A stretch of 64,000 nucleotides of DNA, taken from the NCBI RefSeq assembly GCF_027594145.1, contig NZ_JAQFFK010000003.1, positions 310,001 through 374,000 on the forward strand, given 5' to 3'. Position 1 is the first letter of the stretch. Every line of letters begins with the position of its first letter. Made by a program: the position numbers and the translations under genes. The notes under the pieces were generated by a model. That model had not been told where the DNA came from. It saw nothing but the letters and a program-made list of their open reading frames with translations, and searched no databases. Source of the DNA: Methanococcoides alaskense. Lineage in GTDB: Archaea; Halobacteriota; Methanosarcinia; Methanosarcinales; Methanosarcinaceae. This document shows, piece by piece, positions 26,077 to 35,681 of the stretch.

Positions 26077-26874
26077 TCACGCCTTTGCTGTTTCTATATG
26101 CCTGTGGAAAATACCTTTTCCGCCCTTCTTCTCAATGGTTTCGATAGCTTCTTCAGAAGCCTTCTTCAAAGCAGCTTCAGCGGTCTTGTACTCTGGTGCG
26201 ATTACCTTTATCCTGTATCTTGGTGCACCGGTGTAAGTGACATCTATCCTTACATCGTCTATTTTGACCTTTGCTGCTGCTTTCAATGCTTTCTTTATTA
26301 GCTCGATCCCGTCAGGAAGGTTGCTTGTAAGGTCCACATATCCTGCGATATCTACGAATGGAAGTTTAATATTCTCTTGGGCGATACTGACTATCTTTTC
26401 AGCAAGTTCCTTGCCGATGGCAATGCCTTCGAAAGCCTCTTCGCCATTGATGGTAGCTTCTTCAAAAGCTATGTAGCAACTTCCGAACTCATCCGAAAGA
26501 ATCTTCTTTACCCCTTCCATCTCTTCCTGACTGGTGCCCATGTCCTCTGCTACGAACTGAAGCCATTTTGTAGCTTTTTGTTCGTTCTTCCAGTCCTGTA
26601 TCTTTGCACGCTTCTGGTGTTCGTTCACATCTTTCAATGAAAGATCGATGTGACGTCGGTTTGGATCTACGTTCAGCACTTTGCAGACGATCTTTTGTCC
26701 TTCCCTTACGTAGTCACGAACATATTTTACCCAGCCGGCTTTGACCTCGGAGATATGGATGAATCCTTCCTTGCCTCCATATTCTTCAAGAGTGGTATAG
26801 GCCCCAAAGTCGACTACGTTCTTTACAGTACAAACTACAAAGTCGCCGCTTTCTGGCCAATTATTATTTTCCAT
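26077..26874 (-). CDS. Translation initiation factor aIF2 subunit alpha
   Basis: 265 residues from ATG 26874 (AGGGTG upstream). N-terminal S1 OB fold (FVVCTVKNVVDFGAYTTLEEYGGKEGFIHISEV, ends with DPNRRHIDLSLKDVN), helical middle, C-terminal alpha/beta domain that contacts aIF2-gamma. Binds mRNA/tRNA in the initiator-tRNA complex. In the operon L44e-S27e-aIF2alpha-nop10-PAC2. Confidence 0.96.
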   Translation of the reverse strand: MENNNWPESGDFVVCTVKNVVDFGAYTTLEEYGGKEGFIHISEVKAGWVKYVRDYVREGQKIVCKVLNVDPNRRHIDLSLKDVNEHQKRAKIQDWKNEQKATKWLQFVAEDMGTSQEEMEGVKKILSDEFGSCYIAFEEATINGEEAFEGIAIGKELAEKIVSIAQENIKLPFVDIAGYVDLTSNLPDGIELIKKALKAAAKVKIDDVRIDVTYTGAPRYRIKVIAPEYKTAEAALKKASEEAIETIEKKGGKGIFHRHIETAKA

Positions 26875-26884
26875 TCTACACCCT

Positions 26885-27345
<461 letters not shown>

Positions 27346-27360
27346 TATTTACACCTTCTA

Positions 27361-28080
27361 TCAATTTGAATTTGTTATCTTTGTAATAAGATGAGCTGCG
27401 CCTCGTTTTACCAGAACGTTTGCGTTCATTGCGGGTAAAACAACAACATCTTCTGCATGAGTAGTATAATTTCGTTTATCTACGGCATTGAATGTCGGTA
27501 GGTCTTTCAATATTCGGACAACAAAGTATTCTTCATTTATATTCCTTTTGGCTATCTCTGACTTTCCATTGTCTTCAATACCAGCAGGAATTTCTGCGAC
27601 TGCTACTTTCTCTCTCTCTTTGACAGTATCTGTAGCAGCATTGTTCGCTTCCTGGACCCTTGTTTCCGCAGGTTCGACCTTCTCTACATTAAAACTTGCT
27701 GTAGGATCCAGTATGGGTTCCAGTAATTCTCCTCTTGCGATCTGTATTGCAAAAAGGGTTGCTTCATATACTTTCTTCTCCTCAGGAAGGAGCTTGTCAA
27801 GGTCCTGTTTTGGTGAACTGCTGGAGAACGCATTCGAAGTTGCCCTCGATGTTATTTTGCGTATGCGCCTGATGAATATGGTCTCCACATCGTTGATGGC
27901 ACTTTGAAGCTCATCTTCAAGGATCTTCGATTCGGGAGAACGCTGGTTACTTATCTGCCTTATCTCGCCTTCCAGTTCATGGATATATTTGTCCACAAGG
28001 ACATAGAACCCATGGGGTAATCCTCTTAATGCGGAACTGTTCTCTTCACGGAGTATGCTCTTAAGCTCATTACGGTCCAT
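27361..28080 (-). CDS. GINS complex protein (Gins51-type)
   Basis: 239 residues from ATG 28080 (ATG 28092 also possible). N-terminal helical A domain (RNELKSILREEN, LPHGFYVLVDKYIHELEGEI) and a C-terminal beta B domain after a variable acidic linker (YFVVRILKDLPTFNAVD ... DVVVLPAMNANVLVKRGAAH). GINS joins MCM and Cdc45/GAN in the archaeal replicative helicase. Overlaps the priS stop by 11 bp, coupling primase and GINS expression. Confidence 0.9.
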   Translation of the reverse strand: MDRNELKSILREENSSALRGLPHGFYVLVDKYIHELEGEIRQISNQRSPESKILEDELQSAINDVETIFIRRIRKITSRATSNAFSSSSPKQDLDKLLPEEKKVYEATLFAIQIARGELLEPILDPTASFNVEKVEPAETRVQEANNAATDTVKEREKVAVAEIPAGIEDNGKSEIAKRNINEEYFVVRILKDLPTFNAVDKRNYTTHAEDVVVLPAMNANVLVKRGAAHLITKITNSN

Positions 28081-29293
28081 ATTCTGCTGCACCTCTGCAC
28101 ATTAGGTAGATAGCTGCATATTCCGGTAGTTCCTGCACACCTTCTTCAACATAGAGGTCCTTACCTTTCATCTGTACGGCAAAAGGTCTTATCACTTTTA
28201 ATTTTACCGGCTTGTCCGAAAACACAACGGCATCGTTCAACGGGTCAAACTCCTCAAGCTGTGCGATGGACAACGATGTGACACACATCCCCGATTTCCC
28301 ATGCAATGATCCCGGAAGGCGAATAAGGCGTTTTATATCTCCTGTGACCGGCTCATCCACACTTGCAGAAAGCTCTGTGACCGATCTTTCGGCAAGGGTC
28401 TGTATAATATCCTTGTTCACACGTGACAAAGCTTCCATATTTCCTTTTTTGAGCAGATCTACCTGGGTATCGTCCCTTAATATCTCCACTATCTGCTTTG
28501 ATGTTTTCTTCCCGATCCCCTTAAATCCGGTGAAAAGTTTTTCCGCATCCTCTTTTGCTGCCAGATCTCTCAGGTATGCTATCATATGACGGTTTATCCT
28601 TTCACCCCAACCTCCGTCATCTTCGGAAGGGAATACGTTCATTGTTGCCTTCTCACTTCCGGCATCTCCACTAATACCTTTTTTTACAAATATTTTATCA
28701 AGGTTCAGTCCTCTTCCGCTGATATAATCAACTATCTCCCTTCTTTCTGCACTTTCAAGGGAGAGCACACGCGGATCGCTTATGTGGAAGTGATAGCCTC
28801 TTCCTCCTGAAAAGACCGCCCCGATGTCCTCTTCCTTGAACCCGAAATCGTTTGTCAGGAGGTCATAGAGCTTCAATGTCTCCTTTTTGACATGTTCGAG
28901 CATATCAGAATATGAATTGGGTGCTCCCGGGATATGGTCTGCATCAAGGTCAAATATAAGGTCTGCAGCCAGCCACTGCTTTTCTTTCATGGTCGGCGCG
29001 TTCGGATACGTATAATATGCAACGGAATAATATACATGAGCAGGTGCCATTCCTGTAAGATAGTCCTCAACCTCTCCTGCAGAACCAAATGCCTTATGCC
29101 TTCTCATCACGGTTTCCGGCATCTCGTCAAAAGAAATAACTCCCCATTCTCTCTCTGGCAGCCTTGCAGGTAGATGAATTTCAGCGGTCCTGTAATATTC
29201 CTGGAATTTCGATTTGAGATAATGTTTGGTTTTGAGATCCATGTATAATTTTCCAATAATTCGGTGATCGTTGGTTTCAACCAATTGATGCAT
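28070..29293 (-). CDS. priS: DNA primase small (catalytic) subunit
   Basis: 407 residues. Catalytic carboxylates in LAADLIFDLDADH (DxD near residue 112) and GRGYHFH downstream; SGDAGSEKATMNVFPSEDDG region; late IRLPGSLHGKSGM motif typical of archaeo-eukaryotic primases. Makes RNA/DNA primers with PriL (not in window). First gene of the priS-GINS-L44e-S27e-aIF2alpha-nop10-PAC2 run. Confidence 0.96.
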   Translation of the reverse strand: MHQLVETNDHRIIGKLYMDLKTKHYLKSKFQEYYRTAEIHLPARLPEREWGVISFDEMPETVMRRHKAFGSAGEVEDYLTGMAPAHVYYSVAYYTYPNAPTMKEKQWLAADLIFDLDADHIPGAPNSYSDMLEHVKKETLKLYDLLTNDFGFKEEDIGAVFSGGRGYHFHISDPRVLSLESAERREIVDYISGRGLNLDKIFVKKGISGDAGSEKATMNVFPSEDDGGWGERINRHMIAYLRDLAAKEDAEKLFTGFKGIGKKTSKQIVEILRDDTQVDLLKKGNMEALSRVNKDIIQTLAERSVTELSASVDEPVTGDIKRLIRLPGSLHGKSGMCVTSLSIAQLEEFDPLNDAVVFSDKPVKLKVIRPFAVQMKGKDLYVEEGVQELPEYAAIYLMCRGAAEYGP

Positions 29294-29392
29294 TAATACT
29301 ATTTCTTTATTGCTTAATCTAGAGCATCTCTGATAATTTCAGATGAGCTAAGATGGATAAACCTTAAGTCCGGTCGGAAGGTATAAGCACGT

Positions 29393-31384
29393 ATGAAACA
29401 GGAGATGACGAGTGCAGATGTAGCTGCTCTTGTATCTGAACTTGGCGAGGGGGAAGGTTCCCTTATCGATTCCAAGATCGGAAAGATATATCAGCCGGCA
29501 CCGGATGAGATCAGGATAAATCTCTTTATATTTGGGAAAGGTCGGGACAACCTGGTGATACAGGCAGGCAAAAGGGCACACATGAGCAATTATGTGCGTG
29601 AAAGCCCTAAAACCCCGCAGGCTTTTCCAATGCTGCTTAGAAAACATATCCTCGGTGGAAGGATCACTTCTATAAAGCAATATGATTTTGACAGGATAAT
29701 CGAGATCGGGGCAATACGTGGAGGTATCGAGACCATCCTCGTCTGCGAACTGTTCTCGCGTGGTAATATTGTTCTTTTGAACAGTGACAGGAAGATCATC
29801 CTGCCTATGAAACCCGTCACCTTCAAGGGCAGGCGTATTCGCAGTGGCGAAATATATGAATATCCTGAAGCGCAACTAAGTCCTCTTGATGTCGATGCTA
29901 ATGTAATGTCCGAGCGCTTCCTTTCTTCGGATTCAAATGTTGTCAGGACGATAGCGACAAGTTATAATCTTGGGGGGGTCCTTGCAGAAGAGGTCTGTTT
30001 AAGGGCAGGTGTGGATAAGAATACCTCTGCAAAGGTTGCAAGTCCTGAGGAAGTGGCTGCACTCAGCAAAGCTATTACAAACGTTTTTGCTCCGATCGTC
30101 AACCATGAACTAAAGCCCTGTATCATAAAGAAGACTGTGAAAGACGAGTTACAGGCAGTGGATGTACTTCCTCTGGAGCTTATGCAATACTCCGATGCTG
30201 AAAAGGAATTTTACCCTTCGTTCAATAAGGCTCTCGATGAGTTCTTTGGTAAAAAGGCATCTGAAGAGGTCATAGAACAGGTAGTTGCTAAAAAGAAGGA
30301 AAAAGAGGACGTATTTGAAAGACGTCTGAGGAAACAGCAGGAAGCCATACTGAAATTTGAAAAGGATGTGACTAAGTACACACTGATCGCCGAAAGCATC
30401 TATGGAAATTATCAGACAGTAGAAGAGGTTCTCTCTGTTCTCGAAGATGCCCGGGATAAGGGCTATTCCTGGAAAGATATCTGGGATACTCTTAAGAAAG
30501 CAAAAGATACCCTTCCAGCAGCGAAGGCTATAGTAAGCATCGATCAGGCGGAAGGGAGTGTGTTAGTAGATCTTGATGTCGTAAATGCGAATATCAATAT
30601 TCGTAAGACCATTCCTCAAAATGCTCAGATGTATTATAATAAGGCCAAGAAGATCAGCAAAAAGCGAGACGGGGCCTTGATTGCTATCGAAGATACGAAA
30701 AGAGCAATGAAAAAGCGGGAACAGAAAGTTTCTAAAAGGCGAAAGGCCGTCTTCAAGAAGCACTGGTATGACCGGTTCAGGTGGTTCTTCTCATCCGATG
30801 GTTTCCTTGTTATCGGCGGAAGGGATTCTGATACGAACGAGGAGATCGTGAAGAAGTATATGGAAAAACGTGACATCGTTTTCCATACTCAGGTTCCCGG
30901 AGCTCCTATAACTGTAATTAAGACCGAAGGAAAGGATATCCCTGAAACTACCCTCGAAGAAGCGGCAAGGTTTGTCGTATCTTATTCAAGTGTCTGGAAA
31001 GCCGGGCAGTTCAGTGGGGATTGCTACTGGATAAAGCCTGAACAGGTATCAAAGACGCCTGAATCCGGTGAGTATCTTAAAAAAGGTGCTTTCATCATTC
31101 GGGGTGAACGTAATTATTACAAGGATGTTCCTGTTGGTGTTGCCATAGGTCTTGATCTGGGTGCTGAAACGCGTGTTATCGGTGGACCTTTGTCTGCGGT
31201 ACAGGCCAATGGGAAGTATGTGATAGAGGTCATGCCCGGCAAGTTCAATCAGAACGATATTTCCAAGAAGTTATATCGTATGTATGTCGATGAGCTGAAA
31301 GACCCTTCCTTTGTCAAACAGATCGCATCACCTGACAGAATTGCAAGAATGCTTCCTCCGGGTGAATCGGATATCAGGAAATAA
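29393..31384 (+). CDS. rqcH: RqcH/NFACT-family ribosome quality-control protein
   Basis: 663 residues, full length for the archaeal Rqc2/NEMF family. NFACT-N domain (MTSADVAALVSEL ... RINLF), HhH region near 180-235, long basic coiled coil ~280-470 (KKKEKEDVFERRLRKQQE, KKRDGALIAIEDTKRAMKKREQK), and NFACT-R domain (FFSSDGFLVIGGRDSDTNE). Homologues bind stalled large subunits and direct C-terminal tailing of nascent chains. Next gene is pelota, another rescue factor; divergent from priS. Confidence 0.95.
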   Translation: MKQEMTSADVAALVSELGEGEGSLIDSKIGKIYQPAPDEIRINLFIFGKGRDNLVIQAGKRAHMSNYVRESPKTPQAFPMLLRKHILGGRITSIKQYDFDRIIEIGAIRGGIETILVCELFSRGNIVLLNSDRKIILPMKPVTFKGRRIRSGEIYEYPEAQLSPLDVDANVMSERFLSSDSNVVRTIATSYNLGGVLAEEVCLRAGVDKNTSAKVASPEEVAALSKAITNVFAPIVNHELKPCIIKKTVKDELQAVDVLPLELMQYSDAEKEFYPSFNKALDEFFGKKASEEVIEQVVAKKKEKEDVFERRLRKQQEAILKFEKDVTKYTLIAESIYGNYQTVEEVLSVLEDARDKGYSWKDIWDTLKKAKDTLPAAKAIVSIDQAEGSVLVDLDVVNANINIRKTIPQNAQMYYNKAKKISKKRDGALIAIEDTKRAMKKREQKVSKRRKAVFKKHWYDRFRWFFSSDGFLVIGGRDSDTNEEIVKKYMEKRDIVFHTQVPGAPITVIKTEGKDIPETTLEEAARFVVSYSSVWKAGQFSGDCYWIKPEQVSKTPESGEYLKKGAFIIRGERNYYKDVPVGVAIGLDLGAETRVIGGPLSAVQANGKYVIEVMPGKFNQNDISKKLYRMYVDELKDPSFVKQIASPDRIARMLPPGESDIRK

Positions 31385-31432
31385 CGGTTTCCGTTATGGA
31401 TATATGGGCTGGAAACAATATCGGGTATTATC

Positions 31433-32476
31433 ATGAGGGTAACAAAAAGAGACCTGAAACACAACAGGGAAGGGGAGATCTCCCTGACCCCGGAAACGCT
31501 TGATGATCTGTGGCACCTGAAATATATCATCGAGAAGGGCGACCTGGTCTTTTCTCTCACTAAAAGGAAAGCGGATTCTGCAGCCGATAAGCTCAGACCC
31601 GAAAAGGCCGAAAAGAAGACCGTACGCCTCGGCGTGAGGGTCGAGGATGTTGAGTTCCATAAGTTCTCTAACCGTCTGCGGGTCCATGGTCTTATTGAAC
31701 ATGGAATGGATGCGGGTTTTTATCATACGTTGAACATTGAAGATGGTACGAACCTTTCCATCACTAAATACTGGAAAAAGGACCAGTTAGAACGTGTTAA
31801 TGAAGCGGAAGCAGCTTCCAAAAGACCCAAGGTCATTCTCGTGGCAATCGAAGAAGGGGATGCGGACATTGGTTTTGTACGTCATTATGGAATTGAGATA
31901 TACTCTCATATAACTCAGTCTTCCGGTAAAGGGGAAGGCACGCTTCGAGAAGTGTTCTTCAGTACCATTTTTGACCAACTGACCCATGCAATGAGTGGAA
32001 CTGAGTCGGTGGTAGTTTCAGGTCCTGGTTTTACTAAAGATGATTTCATGAAGTATGCATCGTCTAAGAACTCGGATCTTGTGGCAGGTATCCTTGTTGA
32101 GGATACTTCTTCCATAGGCATGTCCGGCTTCCAGGAAGTTCTTCGAAGGGGTGCTGTCGACCGTATCATGGAAGAGTCAAGGATCGCAAGGGAAGCCTCT
32201 CTCATGGAAAGCCTCTTAAAAGAGATAGCACTTGATGGCAAGGTTGCCTATGGTATGGATGAAGTGAAGCAGGCGATCGATTTCGGTGCTGTGAAAACCC
32301 TTCTGGTTGCTGATGAGATGCTTCGTCTTGAGAGGGAATCCGGCAACATTGACGGTCTTATACAGAACGTTGAACGTTCACAGGGGAAAATGGTCGTTTT
32401 CAGCACAGAATTCGAACCTGGTCAAAGATTACATTCACTTGGTGGAATTGCAGCGATCTTGCGATTTAAGATATGA
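31433..32476 (+). CDS. pelA: Pelota (Dom34) ribosome-rescue factor
   Basis: 347 residues. N-terminal Sm-like domain (MRVTKRDLKHNREGEISLTPE ... DDLWHLKYII), central domain with VVVSGPGFTKDDFMKYA, and C-terminal eRF1-like domain (YGMDEVKQAIDFGAVKTLLV). eRF1's GGQ loop is absent, as expected. Works with aEF1-alpha and ABCE1 to split stalled ribosomes. 49 bp after rqcH, likely one transcript. Confidence 0.96.
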   Translation: MRVTKRDLKHNREGEISLTPETLDDLWHLKYIIEKGDLVFSLTKRKADSAADKLRPEKAEKKTVRLGVRVEDVEFHKFSNRLRVHGLIEHGMDAGFYHTLNIEDGTNLSITKYWKKDQLERVNEAEAASKRPKVILVAIEEGDADIGFVRHYGIEIYSHITQSSGKGEGTLREVFFSTIFDQLTHAMSGTESVVVSGPGFTKDDFMKYASSKNSDLVAGILVEDTSSIGMSGFQEVLRRGAVDRIMEESRIAREASLMESLLKEIALDGKVAYGMDEVKQAIDFGAVKTLLVADEMLRLERESGNIDGLIQNVERSQGKMVVFSTEFEPGQRLHSLGGIAAILRFKI

Positions 32477-32498
32477 GGGGTTCGCAAGCATCGCACAT

Positions 32499-33380
32499 TT
32501 ATTTTTGTAAGGATGGTCTTTCCATATAGTCAAGGCATAGCAGTTCCTTTCCGTCCATATATATGCGTACGGTTCCGCCGGATTCTGATATCGTTACTGC
32601 TATGGCGAAGGTGTCTCTTGTAATGGCTGCAGCTGAGACATGTCGTCCTCCCAATCCTTTTTCTATGTCTATTTCCTTCGCATCGACATCGAGGTATCTG
32701 CCGGCAGCCTGAACAATACCTTCTTTTGAAATCACGAACACACCATCTAGAAGTGCGAACTCCTTTACTGATTCCCAGTTCTTCTTATCCAGTAGGTTGC
32801 GATGTTCGTCCTTGTGTCCTGCGTAAGGGTTGAGTATCATCTGGTGGGAACGCTGCAATACTTCTTCGATATCTCCCAAAATGAATGCCGTTCCTATCTT
32901 ATGGCCCTCTCTTCCAGAGGCTGCAATGTCAAATGCAATTGCTAAAGCTGCACGCATGACCTCGGGATCGATCCTTTCTTCACATTCCTGGAGGGTTCTA
33001 ATGAGCGGGCTTTGTGATACTTCGTGGGTTACAATGGCACCGGATTCTCTGGTCTGTATGAGGCCTACGATAGTTCCCGTTCGAAGCTCACCTATGATAT
33101 GTTCGATTGCAGCAGCCTGTTCTATATGTTGGGTATTGCTGCTGGCCTCTCTTGACATTGGTTCCAGAATGTTCTTCAGTCTTTTTTCGTCTTCCTGGCT
33201 GTCAGATATAAGGTTGTCGATGATGCTCTTTTGGCGGCGTGGTACATAATATATGGGTATATTTGTCTCAATACCCTCAAGGTCAAAATCTCCGGACACT
33301 ATTATGGCAGGTGAGCAGAGCTCTTCTGCGATCTTGATCGCATGTTTTGCTAGAATTCCTGTTGTGTCCATGGTACCCAT
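32499..33380 (-). CDS. dacZ: DacZ-type diadenylate cyclase
   Basis: 293 residues. The C-terminal DAC domain shows ALLDGVFVISKEGIVQAAGRYL and the catalytic GLGGRHVSAAAITRDT, giving DGA-like and RHxxA motifs. The N-terminal ~130 residues (AEELCSPAIIVSG ...) form the archaeal DacZ sensor-like domain. Makes c-di-AMP from ATP; in archaea it is linked to osmotic and potassium control. Convergent with pelota, 22 bp apart. Confidence 0.9.
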   Translation of the reverse strand: MGTMDTTGILAKHAIKIAEELCSPAIIVSGDFDLEGIETNIPIYYVPRRQKSIIDNLISDSQEDEKRLKNILEPMSREASSNTQHIEQAAAIEHIIGELRTGTIVGLIQTRESGAIVTHEVSQSPLIRTLQECEERIDPEVMRAALAIAFDIAASGREGHKIGTAFILGDIEEVLQRSHQMILNPYAGHKDEHRNLLDKKNWESVKEFALLDGVFVISKEGIVQAAGRYLDVDAKEIDIEKGLGGRHVSAAAITRDTFAIAVTISESGGTVRIYMDGKELLCLDYMERPSLQK

Positions 33381-33516
33381 ATCATTCCTCTAAATTACGA
33401 AATCATTGCTTGTTATTTATTATGTACATTCCTGATATATTATATTATAGTCAAAACAATTACTTAAATTAATTTGACAGTAATGCTTAACAGGCATACA
33501 TGTTTTAATTCTTATT

Positions 33517-34068
33517 ATGTCACGAATATTTATTGCGGTGGACCTTCCGTCTTCTGTACGTGGGGAACTTATTGATGTCCTTTCTTCATTCGAGGGTTTT
33601 AAGCTAAAGCTTGTTTCTCCTGAACTTATACATATTACATTGAAGTTTCTCGGTGAGGTTTCAGATGATATGGTGTCGGATATTGCATCTTCATTAGATG
33701 GTATTGAATGCATGCCATTTAATGCGAATATCAAAGGTGTTGGTGTTTTCCCCAACTTAAGCTCTCCCAGGGTTGTCTGGCTTGGGGCTAAAGGGAATTT
33801 CAAGCAACTCCATGATGATGTGGAAGCAAGTCTTTCAAGGCTCGATTTCGAGAAAGATAAAAGGGAATTTACCGCACATGCAACTCTGGGTCGTATCAAG
33901 TTCATGCCTAAAGGACAGATGGAAGGGTTCTTAGCTGTACTTGATAAGCTCAAAGAGGTAGACCTTGGGGAAATAAAGGTCGATAAGGTCCTTTTGATGA
34001 AAAGTACTCTTACTCCTTATGGTCCTGTTTATGAGACAATGCATGAGGTTCTTTTAGGACGAAAATAA
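33517..34068 (+). CDS. thpR: RNA 2',3'-cyclic phosphodiesterase (2'-5' RNA ligase family)
   Basis: 183 residues. Both HxTx motifs are present: HITLKFLGEV (residues ~44-53) and HATLGRIKF (~123-131). Two-lobed 2H phosphoesterase fold of the LigT/ThpR family. Opens 2',3'-cyclic RNA termini; physiological RNA unknown. Confidence 0.93.
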   Translation: MSRIFIAVDLPSSVRGELIDVLSSFEGFKLKLVSPELIHITLKFLGEVSDDMVSDIASSLDGIECMPFNANIKGVGVFPNLSSPRVVWLGAKGNFKQLHDDVEASLSRLDFEKDKREFTAHATLGRIKFMPKGQMEGFLAVLDKLKEVDLGEIKVDKVLLMKSTLTPYGPVYETMHEVLLGRK

Positions 34069-34085
34069 ACTATATGCAAAAAAGT

Positions 34086-34107
34086 GGGGTATGGTATCTC
34101 ATACCCC
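34086..34107. terminator. Hairpin between convergent thpR and apbE
   Basis: GGGGTATG / CATACCCC, 8-bp stem with 6-nt loop, in the 45-bp gap between the two stop codons. Could serve both strands. Confidence 0.6.
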
Positions 34108-34113
34108 TTCATG

Positions 34114-35142
34114 TCAGATATTTGTATCTTCGTATGTTGTGAATCCACTGGACCGAAGTATCCTTTTATCGGATGTGATGATCAGGCATTCGATACCTTC
34201 AAGGCTTTCAATAAGCTCCAATCCTTCCTTTTCACCGAGTACGAACACTGTGGTTGCGAGTGCATCTGCATCCATTGTGGTCTCTGCGATAACTGTTGCA
34301 CTTATGAGTTCCTGGGATGAATATCCTGTTCTTGGGTCGGATATGTGGGATACCTTTGCAGCATCACTGAAATATCGTTCGTAGTTCCCACTTGTGGCAA
34401 CAGCCATGTTCTCCAGTTGCATGACCGCTATGAAATCGCCTTGTTTTTCAGGGTTCTGTAACCCTACGGTCCATTTGCTTCCATCTGGTTTTGTGCCGAT
34501 GTAACGCCCGTCTCCGCCGGCATCCACAAAGCAGCTCTCTATTCCGTCATCGATAAGGGACTCTATTGCCTGGTCAACAGCATATCCTTTTGCTATGCCT
34601 CCAAGAACTATCTTCATTCCGGGTTCCGTATAGATGGTATTTCCTTCAATGACTATCTTTTTGTAGTCAACAAGTTCCAGAGTGGTGTCTATCTCTTCCT
34701 GGGTTGGTGGCTGGTAAGTTCCACCGGGGCTGAACTTAGCTGACCACAGGTCGAGTATCGGTTTTATTGTTATGTCAAATGCACCGTTGCTTATACTGGA
34801 GTAATATGTGGACCGGCCAATAACGAAAAATAGTTCCTCTGAAGCGTTTTCGAGTCTGTTGTTCTCATTCAGCAGATTGAGCTGGCTGTCATTCTTATAG
34901 CTGCTCATCAGTTCGTCAGTTTGGGCTACTCTTCCAAAAGCTTTATCCACAGTTTGTACCGCATGGTCTGTGTCATAATCATATATTGCAGCTGTAACCG
35001 TGGTATCCATTATACTGCGACTGTCTGTGTAGAAGATTGGGTCATTTTGTAACAAATCACTCTCTTGATAGTCATATAACTGTGTAAATGATATTGAAAC
35101 TATAACGATTAATACAAACAATAAAACCGCTCTCATGTCCAT
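34114..35142 (-). CDS. apbE: FAD:protein FMN transferase
   Basis: 342 residues from ATG 35142 (the open frame extends 25 codons further upstream without a better start). A single N-terminal membrane anchor (MRAVLLFVLIVIVSISF) places the enzyme on the outside. ApbE motifs: GAFDITIKPILDLWSAKF, LGGIAKGYAVDQAIESL, FVDAGGDGRYIG and the metal site VIAETTMDADALATTVFVLG. Attaches FMN to Thr of RnfG and RnfD. Divergent from the rnf operon, fitting that role. Confidence 0.93.
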   Translation of the reverse strand: MDMRAVLLFVLIVIVSISFTQLYDYQESDLLQNDPIFYTDSRSIMDTTVTAAIYDYDTDHAVQTVDKAFGRVAQTDELMSSYKNDSQLNLLNENNRLENASEELFFVIGRSTYYSSISNGAFDITIKPILDLWSAKFSPGGTYQPPTQEEIDTTLELVDYKKIVIEGNTIYTEPGMKIVLGGIAKGYAVDQAIESLIDDGIESCFVDAGGDGRYIGTKPDGSKWTVGLQNPEKQGDFIAVMQLENMAVATSGNYERYFSDAAKVSHISDPRTGYSSQELISATVIAETTMDADALATTVFVLGEKEGLELIESLEGIECLIITSDKRILRSSGFTTYEDTNI

Positions 35143-35267
35143 GGCGTAGGGATAGATGCGCTTGATATTAAGCTTATTTAGAAACATATAAATATTGGTA
35201 ATCAATGATTCTGGCAATTATATTAATCCGTTAAATGTTAATTATTATTCATTTAGGAAGTGTCAGT
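35143..35267. promoter_or_regulatory. Divergent promoter region apbE / rnf operon
   Basis: 125 bp, AT-rich. On the plus strand an AATTATATTAATC element near 35216 is a TATA candidate, with AGGAAG at 35255-35260 seven bases before the first ATG. The minus strand has AAGCTTAATATCAAGCG just before apbE. Confidence 0.45.
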
Positions 35268-35672
35268 ATGAGTGATTCTAATGCAGGATTAGCTTCTGGA
35301 GGTATTGCTGGGAAGGACAAATACCTTGCAGTTGCTATCCATCAGATCATTGAAGAGTATGGCTGGAAAGGGATTGAGAAGAATTTTGGTGCTGATCATA
35401 AGATGATCTATGTCAAGTCCGGTTCTTTATTGGACAAGATAGAAGTGAAAGCACATAAGGTTGGAAATCGCCTGGATGTTAATTTTTTGGGTATAACTCC
35501 AAAGAAAGGACTTTTAGACAAAATTTTCGATTTTAATGTACGTGAGATTCCCAAAACCTTTGAGCTGCACAAGTATGTTTCCGATGACATGAACGTTCTG
35601 GAGAAACAGCACTTATCGACCATCATTGAGGTCGTGCTCAAAGAGTTGGAGGACGTGGCGCAGGATAAATGA
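35268..35672 (+). CDS. Conserved hypothetical protein preceding mmcA/rnf
   Basis: 134 residues from ATG 35268 with AGGAAG upstream. Soluble, no cysteines. A Gly/Ala-rich start is followed by AIHQIIEEYGWKGIEKNFG and a basic middle with GLLDKIFDFNVREIPKTFELH. Family not recognised. It ends 9 bp before mmcA, so it is the first gene of the rnf operon and may act in complex assembly or regulation; this is inference from position. Confidence 0.75.
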   Translation: MSDSNAGLASGGIAGKDKYLAVAIHQIIEEYGWKGIEKNFGADHKMIYVKSGSLLDKIEVKAHKVGNRLDVNFLGITPKKGLLDKIFDFNVREIPKTFELHKYVSDDMNVLEKQHLSTIIEVVLKELEDVAQDK

Positions 35673-35681
35673 GGGGTTTTT